Of a stretch of DNA of 49,876 nt, positions 20,716-29,930 are shown one piece after another. Location of the stretch: the NCBI GenBank assembly GCA_023245355.1, contig JAHFKN010000008.1:1-49876 (forward strand), given 5' to 3'. The notes under the pieces are model-generated. The model saw only the letters and a program-made list of their open reading frames with translations. It was not told the origin of the DNA and made no database searches. The stretch's first letter is position 1. Each line of letters begins with the position of its first letter. Source of the stretch: Candidatus Gottesmanbacteria bacterium (GTDB taxonomy: Bacteria; Patescibacteriota; Microgenomatia; UBA10105; UBA927). Position numbers and translations under genes: made by a program.

Positions 20716-21015
20716 ATGCATATCGTGATCCAGCCGCCACAAAAGCTAGGTAGACACCTCGGACTGCGTGTCGCTACAGAGGAGACCACAGGGTGGCCGC
20801 GACGGAACAAACGACAGTGGAATATAGAACTTGCCGAGGGGAAAACCGGTACGGCAGCGCTGTTTGAGGCGGGCGAACCGATGCGTGATCATATGCATAT
20901 CCTGGTGGTGCGCGACGGCAAGTTATTTGTTGATGGTGTTGTGACAATGCTAAACCCCTCGCACGAATTAGCGGATGGTATCAGTCTTACGAATCCACGA
21001 TTCGGCGGAAAATAG
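20716..21015 (+). CDS. Hypothetical protein
   Basis: Open frame MHIVIQPPQKLGRHLGLRVATEETTGWPRRN... Confidence 0.5.
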   Translation: MHIVIQPPQKLGRHLGLRVATEETTGWPRRNKRQWNIELAEGKTGTAALFEAGEPMRDHMHILVVRDGKLFVDGVVTMLNPSHELADGISLTNPRFGGK

Positions 21016-21026
21016 AAGAAAAAATA

Positions 21027-21917
21027 TCAGTGATGGCCTCCGCCACCCTGGTCTCCACCTGTTGCCAGTTGGCTTACGAACATAATGGCAAGCGCTCCGT
21101 ACATGACTCCCGCCACAGCCTGATCCTTAAAACTCGGTTGCGGTTCTTTCATGGTACTTTTTGCAGAACTGAAAATTTCCGATGCTTTTTTCATGTTTTC
21201 ATCCGTTTTCGGAATGCCGGCCAAATCAAGCATCGTTCCGGGTGTCGGCGTCAGTCTGGTAAACCCTTCAACACCCGTTAATTCTTTCCAGGTCATCGCT
21301 GCAAGATCGTCATTGGTTTGGAGCATTTGAGCAACGGTTTCCGTCGCCTCGCGTTTGCCGTTGCGGATCTGGTCTACAACTTCGGGGGGCACCGGGGAAT
21401 CCGGGTGTGTTTCGTTATACCGGGCAATCAGGGGAAGAGCAGCACTTGCATCCGGTTTGGCGTCCGGCAGTTTTAACGCTTTTATTTTATCCTGAAACAG
21501 TGTGACCTGGGCAGCCTGCTCAGGCGGGAGTCCCCGGGTATCCATATTCTGCAGGCTCCGCAGTGCATCAAGACGCACTTCGTTTCCGAGCGGTGAATCT
21601 GCGGCTTGGGTTGCAAGTGACGTCATAAGCAAACGCATATCCCGGAGTTCGAGTAACAGGACATTTGCTTCCGTAAGTAACGCACTGACCGCTTCGCGGT
21701 CCGGTGTATTTTCCATCTGCTTCGTGGCTTCTGCAACCGGTGTTCCTGCAGCGATGTCCTCCAGCGTCTTCCGCGCAGCGCCCGCGGCAGCTGATGGTTT
21801 TTCTCCATGCGGTTTTTGTTCGGCGGGTTGTTCTTTGGGCACAGGGGGAACCGTTGGTTTTGCTTCAGGAGGGGGTGGCGCTATGGGTGTTTCAGGTTTT
21901 GGAGACGGTTCCATCAT
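21027..21917 (-). CDS. Pro-rich hypothetical with C-terminal hydrophobic segment and GGDQGGGGHH tail
   Basis: N-terminus MMEPSPKPETPIAPPPPEAKPTVPPVPK; C-terminus VMYGALAIMFVSQLATGGDQGGGGHH. Confidence 0.6.
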   Translation of the reverse strand: MMEPSPKPETPIAPPPPEAKPTVPPVPKEQPAEQKPHGEKPSAAAGAARKTLEDIAAGTPVAEATKQMENTPDREAVSALLTEANVLLLELRDMRLLMTSLATQAADSPLGNEVRLDALRSLQNMDTRGLPPEQAAQVTLFQDKIKALKLPDAKPDASAALPLIARYNETHPDSPVPPEVVDQIRNGKREATETVAQMLQTNDDLAAMTWKELTGVEGFTRLTPTPGTMLDLAGIPKTDENMKKASEIFSSAKSTMKEPQPSFKDQAVAGVMYGALAIMFVSQLATGGDQGGGGHH

Positions 21918-22013
21918 ACTTCTAGTATAGGCAGACAGGACCCTGATACGTCAAGCTTTTCGAAAGCGGGACCTCTACTGTATTGTACCTGGCACTTAGG
22001 ATATGATCGATGT

Positions 22014-23681
22014 ATGGAACGCACCGGTGAAGTCGCGGGTGTCAGTCGTGGGAAAGAGCCGCTTATCAAGCGCGTATGGTACGGGGTAGGGAAATTTGCG
22101 GATAGTCAAAAGCCGGAAGCCTGGGGTAACCGGATTATGCGTGTTATTGATACCAAAATCGTACCCAGACTTACCCCTGACCAGCAAAAGTGGGCTCAGA
22201 GCCATCAGGAGTCTATCCGGGACGCCGCTATGTACGCAGGGGTCGGTATCACAACCGCAGAAATTGTCGGCAGCGTCGTGGCACTCGAGAAACTTGCGCA
22301 TGTTCGCGAGCGTCTGTCCGGGTCCTCAGTTGCTGCCCGTGTTCCGGTTGCCCGCGCGTTGGGTGAACGTATTCCCGGTGTTACAGTCGATGTGCTGGAT
22401 CCAGTCGGCGCATTAGTAAAAAGCATGGATCATATGCCGAAAGGGTTTATGGATTATCTGCGGACTATCGTCCGCGCGGGAGAACATAGCGGCCTTGATA
22501 CATTCGGGCAATTCGGACTCGCGGCAACTCTGCTTACCGCAATTTTGAATAAAGGAAATCCGGAATACGCGCCGTTATTTGCGGAACTTGCCAATGTTGC
22601 AGGCGGAAATGATTATCAGGCCCTGCAACCGGGCATGCGGAAATTGTTTGAACGCGCATATCAGGATACCGCCAAACGGTACAGATGGGATCCGCGGGCT
22701 TTGGATCCGGGGGTGTTGTATGACCATTGGATACAGGAAAACGCTCCGGGCGCCAAACGGGTGTTACAGACATCAGGGGTTCCCATAGGTCGGGCAAAAC
22801 ATCTTGTCGGGCTGATGCGTAGTTCTTTACATCCCAACGTAAACATACAGTCGGATATCCCATTGTATCCGGAATCGGGAACAGACCTGCCGGGATTTAA
22901 TTACGTTCTTAAGAAACTGCAGGATACCCCTCCGCCGATAGCCGTGTATGACCAAATGCGCGATGCGGTACGGCTTCTTGCGCGTCCGGGAAGCGGAGTT
23001 TCCAAGGAGCAACGACTGGATATTTCGAGGCGTTTGGCGGAACTTTGGGCTGATCACGCCATGCCGAATTTAGCGAAACGGCCGGAGGCGCGCCGTGCAT
23101 TTTTAGCGCAGTTGGAACGGGAGGGATTTCCCGGTATGCCGCGGCCGACCGTACAGAGCATGCAGGAATATTTATCGCGGGAATATCTTCCGGTATCCCG
23201 GTCAGTGCGGGTACTGGATAAGCTATCCGATGATCTTGTTTATGTATTTGAGCCAGGTGAGTATCCGGTACATCATACTCCCAAAATTACTATATCAAAG
23301 TCTAATGTAAAGAATCGGATGATATCATCCGAGCCGCAACGTACTGCGGATGAGATAGCTAAACAGGAAGCGTCCCGGGAACAGTCCGAAAGACAATTGG
23401 AGCAGAATGCCTATATCGGGGAGTTGAAATCTGCCGTACGGAAGATAAAAAAAGATGAACGCAGTGCGATCGTCCGGGCGATAGACGAGAGGTTGCGGCC
23501 GGAACGGGAGCGGCTGGAAAAATTAAGCAGAATTCATACGATTGCCCGGGAAACACCCGGCCGGGTGCAGGCCATTGTAAAGCGTATGGCTGCACTTCGG
23601 GCGCGCCTCAAATTACGCCGTGAGCTCAAAGAGAAGGCGCGGGCGGCCAAACGGAGTAAGCAATCGGAAACGGTTGCGTGA
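22014..23681 (+). CDS. Large uncharacterised protein with basic coiled-coil C-terminus
   Basis: Long ORF; start inferred at 22014 (MERTGEVAGVSRGKEPLIKRVWYGVGKF); C-terminus RMAALRARLKLRRELKEKARAAKRSKQ. Confidence 0.7.
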   Translation: MERTGEVAGVSRGKEPLIKRVWYGVGKFADSQKPEAWGNRIMRVIDTKIVPRLTPDQQKWAQSHQESIRDAAMYAGVGITTAEIVGSVVALEKLAHVRERLSGSSVAARVPVARALGERIPGVTVDVLDPVGALVKSMDHMPKGFMDYLRTIVRAGEHSGLDTFGQFGLAATLLTAILNKGNPEYAPLFAELANVAGGNDYQALQPGMRKLFERAYQDTAKRYRWDPRALDPGVLYDHWIQENAPGAKRVLQTSGVPIGRAKHLVGLMRSSLHPNVNIQSDIPLYPESGTDLPGFNYVLKKLQDTPPPIAVYDQMRDAVRLLARPGSGVSKEQRLDISRRLAELWADHAMPNLAKRPEARRAFLAQLEREGFPGMPRPTVQSMQEYLSREYLPVSRSVRVLDKLSDDLVYVFEPGEYPVHHTPKITISKSNVKNRMISSEPQRTADEIAKQEASREQSERQLEQNAYIGELKSAVRKIKKDERSAIVRAIDERLRPERERLEKLSRIHTIARETPGRVQAIVKRMAALRARLKLRRELKEKARAAKRSKQSETVA

Positions 23682-24265
23682 TAGACACCCGTCATTCATA
23701 CTGGATATATATGGACTATAAACAACTGTGGGACCGGTGGGTGGCATTGACATTAATTACTGAAGAAGACCGTGCAGATATGATCGAACATCTGCATGAA
23801 GAGGTCACCAGCGGAATAACGGCGCTTGCGACCCTTGCAAACGCCCAGGTGTCCGAGCTTCTGGAAGAAGCCAAATACGGCAAGGCAGATGCATATTTGC
23901 AGGCTATAGCACCTGTATCGGCTCTTGCGGCCCTCGACGGATACTTTCTTTCTCTCATGGAGCGGGGGGTGAATCCGCAAAAAGTTCAGCTGTCCAAAAC
24001 AGAATCTACCAAAGGGTTGGGTGAGCGGTGGAGCAAAGGGCACAAAAAAGATCAGAACAGATCGTATATCGATGCAATCGATCCTGTCATCGTGCTTATG
24101 CTCGAACGCATTTATGATCTGCGGGTCAATCAGTCTCTTTCATTTCATCCGGACATCGTGGAACTTCCGTATAAAGTGACCGAAAAAATCCATCAGTACC
24201 TCGGGTGGGCGGTGTACCAGGGGTATGTGATCGGTGTCATGGAAGACGAGTTGAGCCACCTATAA
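23678..24265 (+). CDS. Uncharacterised protein
   Basis: Continuous ORF after the 22014 gene; start GTG 23678 or ATG 23711 region (MDYKQLWDRWVALTLITEEDRADMIEHL). Confidence 0.6.
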   Translation: MIDTRHSYWIYMDYKQLWDRWVALTLITEEDRADMIEHLHEEVTSGITALATLANAQVSELLEEAKYGKADAYLQAIAPVSALAALDGYFLSLMERGVNPQKVQLSKTESTKGLGERWSKGHKKDQNRSYIDAIDPVIVLMLERIYDLRVNQSLSFHPDIVELPYKVTEKIHQYLGWAVYQGYVIGVMEDELSHL

Positions 24266-24267
24266 CC

Positions 24268-25407
24268 ATGCCAGAACATGTCATCGGCGCAAATCCTCGG
24301 GATGTCACCCACCAGCGTATTACCGCGGAAGGTTCGCTGACATTTGCATATAACAAGCGTGATATTGTCGCCAATACGGTAGGTCATATATTGGCTGTTC
24401 CTACAACTCATACGATTCTCTGGACGTGGGGGAGTGCGTTTCGGAATCCCTCACAGGAACTTGTGACACAGCTATTTGACCGGTATAAGGATGTCCCGTG
24501 GAAAGGGGATGTGCTGGTGCGTGTTGGACATACATCCATTTTCGGTGATATCCAGCGTATGCTTGCTTCGAATGATCGAGTCCGGGGGAGACCGTGGAAC
24601 ATCAAAGATAAGGTCGGAAGAACGCTTGAATATGCAGGGAAACTCGGAGCAGCCATCCTCATGGTGCCTTCCATGATAAAAAATAAGTTTCTGCGTGCTG
24701 ATTACTACAATCCGTTCAGTAACACCGTCAATATCTATCACCCGAAACTTGCTCCCGGTATGCACGAGTTGGGACACGCAGAATTTTTTAATCAGATGGA
24801 GAATAAAAAACGCGCAGCGTATTACATCGGCATTATAAATCCGATCGTTACCATCCCGTTTTTCCGTTCATTTTATGAATGGCAGGCTTCCGCCATTGCA
24901 TTGAAGCGGTTTAAAGGAGATGCGGAGCGAAGAGCCGGACTGAAGATTCTCGAAGGCGCGTGGGCGACATATCTTGCGATCGATTCGCTTACCACAGCTG
25001 CCCTGGTGGCCCCCGCGCTTGCGATTCCGCTTCTTAAGGCTGCATGGAGTATCCCGTTTGTTATGCCGTTGGGACAAGGGGCAGTGCTTAAAGGCATTGT
25101 AAGCCTCGGTATGGCTCCCTACGGGGCGTCAATCGGTGGACATATGATGAATAGGTTATATCCGAAAAAGGATCAGCGGTTCGGGTATATTTTTGAGGGG
25201 AAAAAATCACAGGTGCACCAAAAAGAGATGAAGCGCATGTCATCCATGCCGCGTGAGCTGTCCGCACATCAGGTATTAACTGCTACGGCGAAAGCATCTG
25301 TCCCTGACAGGGGAACCGATGATCTGTTGAACCGTCAGTTTACGGCTGATAGTGTCCAAAATGGCAAGCGTCCTCTTCATAGCAATACCCACCGTATTAC
25401 ATTTTAA
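24268..25407 (+). CDS. Membrane protein with HELGH zinc-protease motif
   Basis: NPFSNTVNIYHPKLAPGMHELGHAEFFNQ; downstream hydrophobic region; start inferred at ATG 24268; ends PLHSNTHRITF. Confidence 0.6.
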   Translation: MPEHVIGANPRDVTHQRITAEGSLTFAYNKRDIVANTVGHILAVPTTHTILWTWGSAFRNPSQELVTQLFDRYKDVPWKGDVLVRVGHTSIFGDIQRMLASNDRVRGRPWNIKDKVGRTLEYAGKLGAAILMVPSMIKNKFLRADYYNPFSNTVNIYHPKLAPGMHELGHAEFFNQMENKKRAAYYIGIINPIVTIPFFRSFYEWQASAIALKRFKGDAERRAGLKILEGAWATYLAIDSLTTAALVAPALAIPLLKAAWSIPFVMPLGQGAVLKGIVSLGMAPYGASIGGHMMNRLYPKKDQRFGYIFEGKKSQVHQKEMKRMSSMPRELSAHQVLTATAKASVPDRGTDDLLNRQFTADSVQNGKRPLHSNTHRITF

Positions 25408-25490
25408 CCTGACGGAATAATCTTTTTGGGCCCATGACTTGCATATGGATTATTTTTTTGCATACAATTATAGTTTCCTGCCGAAAAATC

Positions 25491-25736
25491 ATGACAACCA
25501 AGGAAACGAACCAGATTGTCACGCAACCACTCTCTCCTGAAACGGTACAGGAGATCCCCTCAAACAGTCAGGAGACAGTAATACCTGAGCAACAACAGGA
25601 ACCCCGGGAGTCGAAAATCACCATGGAAGTTGTTGATATGCGCATCGAGCTTATCCAACACCGGAAACACGAGCGGACAATGGGCAGAACCCTGCGTTGG
25701 CCTATTCACAGCAATACCCCCCGTATCACGTTTTAG
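25491..25736 (+). CDS. Small hypothetical sharing the C-terminal HSNTxRITF peptide with the upstream gene
   Basis: MTTKETNQIVTQPLSPETVQEIPSNSQETVIPEQQQEPRESKITMEVVDMRIELIQHRKHERTMGRTLRWPIHSNTPRITF. Confidence 0.6.
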   Translation: MTTKETNQIVTQPLSPETVQEIPSNSQETVIPEQQQEPRESKITMEVVDMRIELIQHRKHERTMGRTLRWPIHSNTPRITF

Positions 25737-28515
25737 CCCGCAGGATCAGGATGCCGGGGAGCAGAAACAGGACAAATCCGGCGTATTCCAGTATCTGCGG
25801 GAGAAATACGATGAATATCCGTCCTTTCGCGTCATGCAATCTCCATCCGTTCTGCCAGTTATTGACGAGCACATGGCCCTGAAGTTGTGTCTGGTTATCT
25901 GCAAATGCAATCCATCCCGCATCAAACGATTGATTGACGACAAGTACCCCCGATGATTGGTCGGGCGCAAGATCGACGATATAAAAAAAGCTAAACGGGT
26001 GTGTTACCTGTTTGGGTATTTCCGTAACGGATTGTTTGATAACGTGAGATGGAAGCGACTGTGTGCCGGTTGCAGTATAGAGCGCTATTGATGCGAGTTC
26101 ATTGATGCTTGTGTAATGATCGTATGACGGATTCGAGACGGTAACGGTCAGTTCGATTTCTGACGGAAATGCCGGCGGGAGAAAATAATAATCAGTCGTG
26201 AGCGCTGTATGAACCGGTAGTTGTATATCCATGCCAGCCGGCCGGCCTTTATTTGTCACTGATACCAATAGCGGTTCTCCGGTCATATGGCGTGACGTCA
26301 GAGCCATGACGAATGCGTTGTTGGTATTGATAGTTGTAAATGTCGTTTTCTGACACGCAACGGCGTCGGTAGTCATAAGGCGCAGAATGTCATGCCGGGC
26401 GCTCCGGGCAACGAGGGAGGTGTCCTGCGTTTCCCTGCATGGCACGGAATCAAGCGACGTTGCGGAAACGGAAGCAATCAGAACAGGATTGAGCATACTC
26501 AATTCTTCCGTCGTAAGCGGGGTGCCGCGTTTAGAAAATAGCGTTCTATCAGCGTCAATGATGTCAGCGGAAATGTCGGGATCGGATATGTATGAAGATG
26601 TGCTGGCAAACAGTACGTCTGAGTCATTATACGCATATGCCGGAAGCACGTTTGGTGCGTGTTTAAGTACAGTAACCGATGGCGTAATATATCCTGCCCG
26701 TTCATAGACGGTAATCGGCAGAAAGTTTTTCTGTGTGAAAGATTTTTGCTTTATGTAAAGGGTGCTTGTTTCCAGATATGCACTGAAATCAAGTGAAGAT
26801 AAAAATCCTTTCTGGCTCCGGCAATGGGTAATATTGTTGTCGTACAGAACATACCGGACGGCATATTTATCAAATATCCGTTCCACGGCAGCGTAGTCCT
26901 GCTGCCGGAGTGCAGTACTCAGTTCCCAGAAGTAGTTTTCGTTCGTATGGCTCCATACATCAAACGCCCGTGCCATGATCGGCTGTTTGACGCCGTACCA
27001 GAGGAATCCTGAGCCGAAATATCCCCATAATTGGTTATACCAGCCCTCTGAACAGTCTTGGGGAAAATCCGCAATTTTGCCGTCCGGCAGTGTGTTGAGG
27101 TATTGGATAAGCCCGGTATATTGGACCGGCAGATCCACGAACATTTTCCGGTACACAAGGTTTCCCTGCCACAGCGGAAGTGCATATATGATAAGAAGTA
27201 TCGCGGCGATTGCAGGCAATACGATATGAAATGCTGTGTGTCTTGTCAGTTTTCCGAGGAGCCGCATAAGTCCGTAGACGCCGATTGCGATAAAGAGAGC
27301 GTAGTGAAACGATAATCCGATGCTGAATTTGGTAAACGTCGTTCGGAATGCCTGCACTAATTCAGGAGAGTGGGTCTGTATGACGTGGATAATCCAGGAA
27401 AACGGCGGGGTATCGATGGCGATATTGCCGAAGAAGTACAAAAGCGAGACGACGAGCCCCCATGAAAGCGGCTTACGGGTCGTCACGGTAATACTATAGA
27501 GAAGACCACCTATGGCCAGGCCGAAAAACAGATATCCGATTGCGGAAATCCCGGGAATTGCCAGGTGGTCCCGCCAGGGGGAAAGGATTGCGCCCCCGAG
27601 TTCGTTGCTGTCCCATAGAAAACTCTTGAGAAGTGCCGTTTCCGGCGGCGCTCCGTACTGGATGCTTTTGGCTATAAATTGCGGTGTACTTGTTATGTTG
27701 TTATATGCATTGATATAGTCTTTGGATTGCGTAAGTGCAAAGTATCCGACAGGAGCAAGCCAATAGGCATTTGCGGAAACGACACATGCCCAGATAACAA
27801 ATACCGCCCGGAGAATTTTTTTCTCAAACCGGTGCATCAGTATGACTATGCCGGTGATCAGCAGCAAAGATACGGCATACGCGGCGAATACGGCGGGAAT
27901 AAATCCCTGTACGGAACTGAGCAACGAAATGATAAAAAAGAATGCGATGCGTTTCTTCGTTGTCCGTTCCAATATGAGCATGGCGCCGTAGGTAAGCCAC
28001 GGGAAAGCGGCATAGTGCACGGTAAACGCTTCAAGCGGCACGTAAAATGTCTGAATGGCAGCGAGGTTTGTGAGGTAATAAACGCTAGATACGAGTCCTG
28101 CAAATGTCATGAGATACGTGCGGAGTTTGGATGATTCATGATGGCCAAATATCATCTCTAACAATTTCAGGCTTCCGACCAACATGCCTAAGCCTCCCAG
28201 GTAGTAACAGAAAAATATAAAAACAGAGCGCACCAGATGCTGCGGGATTGCCAGAGAAAATAATCCGATGATAAGTGTATGCGGCAGGGTTGCCGCGAAG
28301 CCGTGGCCGCCCACCAGTCCTGCGCCGTAATATTCCTGCCATCCTGCCGTGAGTCCGCGGAGAAGATTAAGGGGAATATTGAACTCAGGATACAGTCCGT
28401 CCCAGCCCATGAGCCGAATGTCAGAATGGAAATTTGCCGCAATAATCGTTCCGACAATGAGATGATAGAGGACGAGTGCGGTGATTTTCGGCGAAAGTTT
28501 ATTCATAGGTAACAT
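25726..28515 (-). CDS. Large polytopic membrane protein, GT-C/YfhO- or AftD-like
   Basis: 929 aa with many TM helices, YPEFNIPLNLLRGLTAGWQEYYGAGLVGGHG N-terminus, C-terminal VVNQSFDAGWIAF...NNWQNGWRL then a final TM, as in YfhO-type/GT-C proteins. Confidence 0.6.
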   Translation of the reverse strand: MLPMNKLSPKITALVLYHLIVGTIIAANFHSDIRLMGWDGLYPEFNIPLNLLRGLTAGWQEYYGAGLVGGHGFAATLPHTLIIGLFSLAIPQHLVRSVFIFFCYYLGGLGMLVGSLKLLEMIFGHHESSKLRTYLMTFAGLVSSVYYLTNLAAIQTFYVPLEAFTVHYAAFPWLTYGAMLILERTTKKRIAFFFIISLLSSVQGFIPAVFAAYAVSLLLITGIVILMHRFEKKILRAVFVIWACVVSANAYWLAPVGYFALTQSKDYINAYNNITSTPQFIAKSIQYGAPPETALLKSFLWDSNELGGAILSPWRDHLAIPGISAIGYLFFGLAIGGLLYSITVTTRKPLSWGLVVSLLYFFGNIAIDTPPFSWIIHVIQTHSPELVQAFRTTFTKFSIGLSFHYALFIAIGVYGLMRLLGKLTRHTAFHIVLPAIAAILLIIYALPLWQGNLVYRKMFVDLPVQYTGLIQYLNTLPDGKIADFPQDCSEGWYNQLWGYFGSGFLWYGVKQPIMARAFDVWSHTNENYFWELSTALRQQDYAAVERIFDKYAVRYVLYDNNITHCRSQKGFLSSLDFSAYLETSTLYIKQKSFTQKNFLPITVYERAGYITPSVTVLKHAPNVLPAYAYNDSDVLFASTSSYISDPDISADIIDADRTLFSKRGTPLTTEELSMLNPVLIASVSATSLDSVPCRETQDTSLVARSARHDILRLMTTDAVACQKTTFTTINTNNAFVMALTSRHMTGEPLLVSVTNKGRPAGMDIQLPVHTALTTDYYFLPPAFPSEIELTVTVSNPSYDHYTSINELASIALYTATGTQSLPSHVIKQSVTEIPKQVTHPFSFFYIVDLAPDQSSGVLVVNQSFDAGWIAFADNQTQLQGHVLVNNWQNGWRLHDAKGRIFIVFLPQILEYAGFVLFLLPGILILRAKT

Positions 28516-29920
28516 AAAATCCGTCCGTGTCAGGATTCAGAATAGATGCTGCGGGTACGGTCGGAAATTGCCCGCATGTTTGTATAACAGAGTCGATATC
28601 ACGGCCGAGCACGTAGGCTTTTTTGCATACGCCGTTTACGGCATAGATCGCGCTCGACGGGCGGTCAAGATCCGTGTGGTTGGTACGGTCGGAAAATATT
28701 TCCGGCGTCGGATTGTAGAGTGCCGGCCACCGGTTGAGAATAAATGTCGCCTGAGGGGAGTGAACGAGGGTATTTCTAAATTGCGGAAAGATATAGCCGT
28801 TGAGCGAGAGAATATACAGCTGAGAAACCATGACTGCGATCAAAAATCCGGTCCATACCGGCCTGGGCTTTGCGTTCCATACAACTGCCGCAATAAGGAA
28901 CGGAATGACTGCAATTGCATGCCTGCCCGGACCGAACCCGCTGGTGCCATAGTGCCAGGCAGGATTGGTCTGATAGGCAAATAGCATGGCAATACCTATT
29001 GCGGTAAGCCAGCGGATTTTTCGGTCGCTGCGGAACATAGAAACGATACTTATCAGGGCTCCGGTAACGAGGAGCGGCGCGTACCAGAATACCCCGATAT
29101 TGAGATCAAAAAACTGTTCTGTGAATTTTTGCATGCTGATGTTTTGCAGACCGAATCCGTTGAGCATGGTCCACCCGTCAGCCAACAGTGTCCAAGGGGT
29201 GAGCGTGTTAAAAATTACGAGGTTATACAGGTACGGCAAACCGGCGAGCGCAAGAATTGCCACCGCAGAAAGGAAGAGATGTTTGCGGTGTTTTTCTAAG
29301 CCGCTGTACAGGAGCATTCCCAAAGCGGCGACGATGAGCGGCTGGCTATGCCAGGAGGCGATTGCCGCAAGAGCCGCAGCAGGAACAATCCCACCTTCAT
29401 AAAACCAAAACAGTGATACAAGAAGCAAAGAAAGCGAAAAAATATCCGGTCCCGGCCACCAGAGAAAAAACAGAAGCGGGGAAGTCACCGTGAGTATGAC
29501 AAACACGGTTTGCCGGCTGGGTACCTTGATAAACCGGAGCAATATATACGTGAGTGCGCCGAAAAACAACAGCGTATTTACCAGGGAGAACAGATGAAAC
29601 TCCGGTATCGCTGCTTGCCAAAGCAGCCACCGCACCGGCACGAGCAGCAGGGAATAGGCGATAAAGTGCACCGGATACCGGTTGCCGTCAGTTCCCCGGA
29701 TATAATATCCCGGATTGGTAAAGTATGCAGGGTGTAATGTTTTTGAAAGCGACGCCTGATCTTCCGGCGTCAGATTGATAGCGCCATGCCGCATGATTGA
29801 TTCCGTGATGCCGAAGTATTCTGCGATGTCACCTGCCGGTTCCGGCGGAATATGGGCAATGAATGCGCCGAATATCAGCCCTGCAAGAAGCAGTGTGAGG
29901 GCGAGCGGGAGTAGTTTCAT
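28499..29920 (-). CDS. Polytopic GT-C (GT39-like) membrane glycosyltransferase
   Basis: Start inferred at 29920 (MKLLPLALTLLLAGLIFGAF...EPAGDIAEYFGITESIM); multiple TM helices; overlaps the next gene's start by 17 nt. Confidence 0.55.
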   Translation of the reverse strand: MKLLPLALTLLLAGLIFGAFIAHIPPEPAGDIAEYFGITESIMRHGAINLTPEDQASLSKTLHPAYFTNPGYYIRGTDGNRYPVHFIAYSLLLVPVRWLLWQAAIPEFHLFSLVNTLLFFGALTYILLRFIKVPSRQTVFVILTVTSPLLFFLWWPGPDIFSLSLLLVSLFWFYEGGIVPAAALAAIASWHSQPLIVAALGMLLYSGLEKHRKHLFLSAVAILALAGLPYLYNLVIFNTLTPWTLLADGWTMLNGFGLQNISMQKFTEQFFDLNIGVFWYAPLLVTGALISIVSMFRSDRKIRWLTAIGIAMLFAYQTNPAWHYGTSGFGPGRHAIAVIPFLIAAVVWNAKPRPVWTGFLIAVMVSQLYILSLNGYIFPQFRNTLVHSPQATFILNRWPALYNPTPEIFSDRTNHTDLDRPSSAIYAVNGVCKKAYVLGRDIDSVIQTCGQFPTVPAASILNPDTDGFYVTYE

Positions 29921-29930
29921 AGGCAGTATA

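Noticed and set aside
27679-29402. Plus-strand ORFs of 138-167 aa opposite the glycosyltransferase operon
   Set aside because: Embedded opposite polytopic membrane protein genes; typical antisense shadows.
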